Assembly (NCBI RefSeq): GCF_007786455.1
Contig: NZ_VNJK01000001.1
Span: 372,001-436,000 of the forward strand
Direction: 5' to 3'
Length of the DNA: 64,000 nucleotides
Source: Paenibacillus agilis
GTDB lineage: Bacteria; Bacillota; Bacilli; Paenibacillales; Paenibacillaceae
The notes under the pieces are model-generated. The model was given only the letters and a program-made list of their open reading frames with translations, was not told where the DNA came from and made no database searches. A program made the translations under genes and the position numbers. How positions within the stretch are numbered: position 1 is the first letter of the stretch; each line of letters begins with the position of its first letter. This document shows positions 60,483 through 64,000 of this stretch, in pieces.

Positions 60483-61424
60483 ATGACACGATCTTTTAGA
60501 CGCAAGTCATGGTTAGCGGTATGCAGTATGTTAGCTGCTCTATTTGTTATGCTGCCAGTGGCTCAAGCTGCTGCTGTTGTAGCGGATACACAATGGATGC
60601 GACAAGTGTGGGATGAATATAGAGCCTATAATAAGAAAACAGCAGCCGAGTATGAGAGTTATCAGGATTCCATAGACGATGCTTATAGGCAATATCTCGA
60701 GCGAAGTCATCAGCAGTACGAGCAGTTGCTCGATAAGGTGAACAAGGATTTGCAGAAATGGGATAACTATTTTGAGGCGGATATTAAGGCGTTAAAGAAA
60801 AAGTACAGTAAAAATAAAAAAATGCTGCGAAAAATAGAAAACTATGAACGTGCAGTTGATCAGGGGCGTTTGCATGATGCAATGAACAAATATGCGAGAG
60901 CCAGTGATCCAGACGTGATGCACAGCTTGATGTGGAATTACGAGACAGCAATTGATGAGAATCGTTTGCATAGCCCGATGTGGAAGTACTATCGTGACAT
61001 TGATCCAGATGTACTTCACAGTTCTGCGTGGAAACTCAACAACACCGTAGATGAAGATCATTTGCATAGTCCAATGTGGAAATTAAAGCGTGGGTCTGAT
61101 AAAGATTCATTGCATAGCCCTGTCTGGAAACATAATAGAGGCGACAGCACGTTAGAGGAGGCAAAAAAGCAGTATGCCGATCTTCATGAAGAAGAAGTAA
61201 AAGCTGTAACAGATGATTCTGCGGATGCTAAGGAAGCTATCGCTCTTACGATTAAACGTACGAGTAAGGATATAAGCGTACAAAATACAGCAACGATTCG
61301 TGGTCTGGAGAAGCAGCGTGAGACGTCATTGAAGGAAGTGTCTGAGCTGCGTAGGAAAATAACGGGCAAAGGTCTTACGTGGAAGCCTCTGCTTATAGTA
61401 CCTCCTCCAAAAACGAAGAAATAA
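60483..61424 (+). CDS. Secreted coiled-coil protein with six tandem 16-residue HSPMWK repeats
   Basis: Exported protein of 313 residues with a signal peptide (RRKSWLAVCSMLAALFVML...AQA). Residues 40-130 are a charged coiled coil. From residue 131 six 16-residue units begin at 131, 147, 163, 179, 195 and 211; each starts with H-[DS]-x-x-[WN]-[KN] (best form HSPMWK) and ends D-x-[DN]-x-[LM]. A second coiled coil follows (225-300), with a Pro-rich basic end. I recognise no family. It follows the M60 gene but has its own promoter at 60410-60438. Likely extracellular or wall-associated. Confidence 0.75.
   Translation: MTRSFRRKSWLAVCSMLAALFVMLPVAQAAAVVADTQWMRQVWDEYRAYNKKTAAEYESYQDSIDDAYRQYLERSHQQYEQLLDKVNKDLQKWDNYFEADIKALKKKYSKNKKMLRKIENYERAVDQGRLHDAMNKYARASDPDVMHSLMWNYETAIDENRLHSPMWKYYRDIDPDVLHSSAWKLNNTVDEDHLHSPMWKLKRGSDKDSLHSPVWKHNRGDSTLEEAKKQYADLHEEEVKAVTDDSADAKEAIALTIKRTSKDISVQNTATIRGLEKQRETSLKEVSELRRKITGKGLTWKPLLIVPPPKTKK
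60873..61142 (+). repeat. In-frame 48-bp tandem repeats inside the secreted coiled-coil gene
   Basis: Six units of exactly 48 bases encode the 16-residue repeats; the last is incomplete. The third and fifth units share CATAGCCCGATGTGGAA-like bases with silent changes, so the DNA has diverged while the HSPMWK motif is kept. Confidence 0.75.
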
Positions 61425-61433
61425 CGATTAATA

Positions 61434-61479
61434 AAAAAACGCGGCTGTTCGCATAACTTTTATGCGGCAGCCGGCGTTT
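61434..61479 (-). terminator. Terminator of the xpt-pbuX operon
   Basis: On the minus strand AACGCCGGCTG pairs with CAGCCGCGTT, with an inner GCATAA/TTATGC helix, then seven T. Confidence 0.85.
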
Positions 61480-61484
61480 CTGTG

Positions 61485-62828
61485 TTAGGCAGCTTGAGTG
61501 CTGTTGTTGGATGATGTAACGATGTCTTGTGAGTTTTCTTTAACTCCATTAAAGACAAGATTGAGTATAATAGCTGTAAATGTTCCTGCCACAATTCCGT
61601 TTCCAGTCAAAATTTGCACCATCTCAGGCAGTCTAGCGAACATAGTTGGTACCGTTGTAACACCGAGCCCCATGCCGACGGAACAAGCGATAATGAGCAA
61701 GTTCTCATGGCGGTTCAAGTCAACTTGAGAACCGAGCATGCGCAATCCGGAGGAGACGACCATGCCGAACATGGCAACCATGGCGCCGCCAAGGACGGAC
61801 TTTGGAATCAATGTCGTAATAGCAGCGATCTTTGGTACAAAGCCGAGCAGGATAAGGAAAATTCCTGCCACCACGATTACGTCACGCGTTTTCACGCGGC
61901 TCATTTGCAGCAAGCCGACGTTTTGTGAATAGGTCGTGTAAGGAAAGGCATTGAATATACCGCCAAGCATGATGGCTAAGCCTTCTGCGCGATAGCCTCG
62001 CGCCAAGTCTTTGCTAGTTAGTTCACGCTCTGTTATTTTACCAAGTGCAAGGAATACGCCTGTTGATTCAGCAACACTGACAATGGCAACGATAATCATC
62101 GTAATAATAGCGGTAGCATTGAACTCTGGCATCCCAAAGTAGAACGGCTTCACCATATGGAACCAACTTGCATCCTGTACTTCAGCGAAGCTGACTTTTC
62201 CCATTAGGATAGCAGCTATCGTTCCAGCTACAAGCCCAACAAGAATGGACACTGCACGTAGAAATCCGGTCGACAGCTTGTTCATTAAGACGATAAACAG
62301 AAGTACCCCGAACCCAAGCATTAAATTTTCCCCGCTGCCGAAATCCGGAGAACCAATCCCTCCAGCTAGATCGTTGAATGCGACTGGTATAAGCGTAACC
62401 CCGATAATGGTCACAACTGATCCTGTAACGATAGGGGGAAAGAAGCGAATGAGCTTTCCGAATATACCACTAAGTAAAATAATAAATAGTCCGGATACGA
62501 TAATCGCACCGTAAATATAGCTAACACCGAACTCCTTGCCAATTGCAATCATGGGCATAACGGCTTGGAAGGCACAACCGAGAACAACGGGAAGTCCGAT
62601 GCCGAACCAGCCAAACTTCCATACTTGCAGCAAAGTAGCAACGCCGCACATAAGCAGATCAATGGCGACGAGGTAGGTTAATTGTTCCGTTGTAAATCCT
62701 AAAGCTCCACCTACAATGAGGGGGACGATAACTGCACCTGCATACATGGCTAGCACATGCTGTATGCCAAGTGAAATCGTCTTAGCTGGATGTCGGTGAC
62801 GGGCGAATACTCGATCTTCTGTAGACAT
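61485..62828 (-). CDS. pbuX: Xanthine/uric acid-type purine permease
   Basis: NCS2-family proton symporter of 447 residues with about 14 membrane helices. Motifs HVLAMYAGAVIVPLIVGGALGF near the start and VSVAESTGVFLALGKIT (the QxxATxG-like region) with NAFPYTTYSQNVGLLQMSRV are typical of PbuX/PucJ. ATG 62828 with AAAGGAG upstream is preferred. It lies 93 bases after xpt in the same operon and so is under the purine riboswitch. Confidence 0.93.
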   Translation of the reverse strand: MSTEDRVFARHRHPAKTISLGIQHVLAMYAGAVIVPLIVGGALGFTTEQLTYLVAIDLLMCGVATLLQVWKFGWFGIGLPVVLGCAFQAVMPMIAIGKEFGVSYIYGAIIVSGLFIILLSGIFGKLIRFFPPIVTGSVVTIIGVTLIPVAFNDLAGGIGSPDFGSGENLMLGFGVLLFIVLMNKLSTGFLRAVSILVGLVAGTIAAILMGKVSFAEVQDASWFHMVKPFYFGMPEFNATAIITMIIVAIVSVAESTGVFLALGKITERELTSKDLARGYRAEGLAIMLGGIFNAFPYTTYSQNVGLLQMSRVKTRDVIVVAGIFLILLGFVPKIAAITTLIPKSVLGGAMVAMFGMVVSSGLRMLGSQVDLNRHENLLIIACSVGMGLGVTTVPTMFARLPEMVQILTGNGIVAGTFTAIILNLVFNGVKENSQDIVTSSNNSTQAA

Positions 62829-62921
62829 GAGGAACAATTCTCCTTTATCTCTCTGCAAATTTAGAAACTAGTTAATATAACGAAAACGATGTTAACATTC
62901 AAATTTATTGAGGTGCAATCC

Positions 62922-63503
<582 letters not shown>

Positions 63504-63534
63504 TTATCCTCCTCGTTGTGGACGTATCAATAAC

Positions 63535-63579
63535 AAAAAGCCCGATAGCACTGGCACGTATATGCCGGTCTATCGGGCT
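63535..63579 (-). terminator. Riboswitch terminator before xpt
   Basis: On the minus strand AGCCCGATAG (63579-63570) pairs with CTATCGGGCT (63548-63539), with an inner GGCA/TGCC helix, followed by TTTTTG. It ends transcription when the aptamer is occupied. Confidence 0.9.
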
Positions 63580-63727
63580 GCGGGAACTTTCAATCGTAAC
63601 ATACAGATGAACAACCGAGTAAGGGGATGCTTGCGCAATACTGTAATCGTTACGCGTACAGTTATCGGCATCATTACTCTGTATGGAGTTCATCGTTGTA
63701 CTCAGGCATATGCGATGCATATGCCAT

Positions 63728-63812
63728 GAAAGTTTAACCCCGTAGTCCGATCATTTACGGTGACCAGGTAGAGACATGCAGGCCAATTCCTGCACATATA
63801 CGTGAGTTTAAC
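63728..63812 (-). ncRNA. Purine (guanine-type) riboswitch aptamer
   Basis: On the minus strand: P1 with a bulged A (AACTCACG against CGGGGTT), TATAT, P2 TGCAGG/CCTGCA, the invariant TCTACC, P3 with loop CCGTAAATG, and GACTACG. The position equal to C74 is C (63745), which predicts guanine/hypoxanthine/xanthine rather than adenine. The expression platform to the terminator is about 150 bases. A likely antiterminator pairs 63745-63728 with 63591-63578. Confidence 0.93.
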
Positions 63813-64000
63813 AATATATTGTTCGGGATTTCCGTGAAATACAAGTTCAAACAGAGATTTTTAAACAACCCTGTTCACTTATTTATTAAAAAGTATACTG
63901 CAAACGAAGGAATGAGGAAAGAGCACATTTTCAGGAATAATTGTACAGCTTCCAATCTTTCTAAATAGAAGAAATATGATACAGTAGTAATGCTAGACAT

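Noticed and set aside
59777-60505. Minus-strand frame of 242 codons at the end of the M60 gene
   Set aside because: It lies opposite the conserved peptidase and chitin-binding module and reads as Cys/Phe/Arg-rich noise.
60873-61142. Regular 48-bp repeats considered as a CRISPR array or minisatellite
   Set aside because: They are in frame, have no alternating unique spacers, and keep the protein motif while the DNA differs, so they are coding repeats.

Overview
The window looks like chromosome of a spore-forming Bacillota, most likely Paenibacillus or a close relative. The evidence is the Bacillales gene order ydcC-alr-ndoAI-ndoA-tex-cmpA-sprT, the sporulation protein CmpA, strong AGGAGG-type ribosome binding sites, frequent TTG/GTG starts, a PBSX-type phage element and an xpt-pbuX purine operon behind a guanine-type riboswitch. 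Everything here is inferred from sequence by eye; no database search was run.

Layout. 1-5687: the end of an alpha/beta hydrolase gene, an ECF sigma / anti-sigma pair on the minus strand, and a NEW3-domain protein with an ABC-2 exporter. 6214-14747: the conserved housekeeping block (GerS/YdcC-like lipoprotein, alanine racemase, EndoAI/EndoA antitoxin-toxin, Tex, CmpA, SprT-like protease, uroporphyrinogen-III synthase family). 15095-17473: a large secreted three-repeat fibronectin-III protein.

17613-44212 is a compact PBSX-like myophage element: ImmA-type protease and Xre repressor facing an ArpU-type activator, then terminase, portal, MuF proteins, scaffold, capsid, connectors, sheath, tube, frameshifted tail chaperones, tape measure, baseplate, fibre, XhlA, holin and amidase. 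No integrase and no replication genes are visible. Two tandem MuF proteins end in different deaminase-type toxin domains and are followed by matching immunity genes (SUKH-4 and SUKH-3; Imm3-like). The control circuit can be read directly. Four copies of a 12-bp operator (TKCG-N4-CGMA) sit on two divergent promoters. Two promoters of identical design (five TTGCAG-like boxes at exact 11-bp steps, then a -10 box 19 bp after the start of the fifth box) stand before terS and before the scaffold gene. My reading is Xre represses the ArpU-like activator, which drives the two late promoters.

44398-53629: two membrane proteins, a secreted Ig-like protein, a phnC-phnE-phnE-hydrolase operon with phnD on the opposite strand, and a 5'-nucleotidase-family enzyme. 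53648-54551: five tRNA genes (Asn, Ser, Glu, Lys, Leu). 55063-61424: an orphan Imm11-like gene, an HxlR regulator facing a quinone-reductase-like gene across a perfect 24-bp palindrome, an M60 (enhancin-like) secreted peptidase, and a secreted coiled-coil protein with six exact 16-residue repeats. 61485-63812 (minus): purine permease, xpt and a purine riboswitch.
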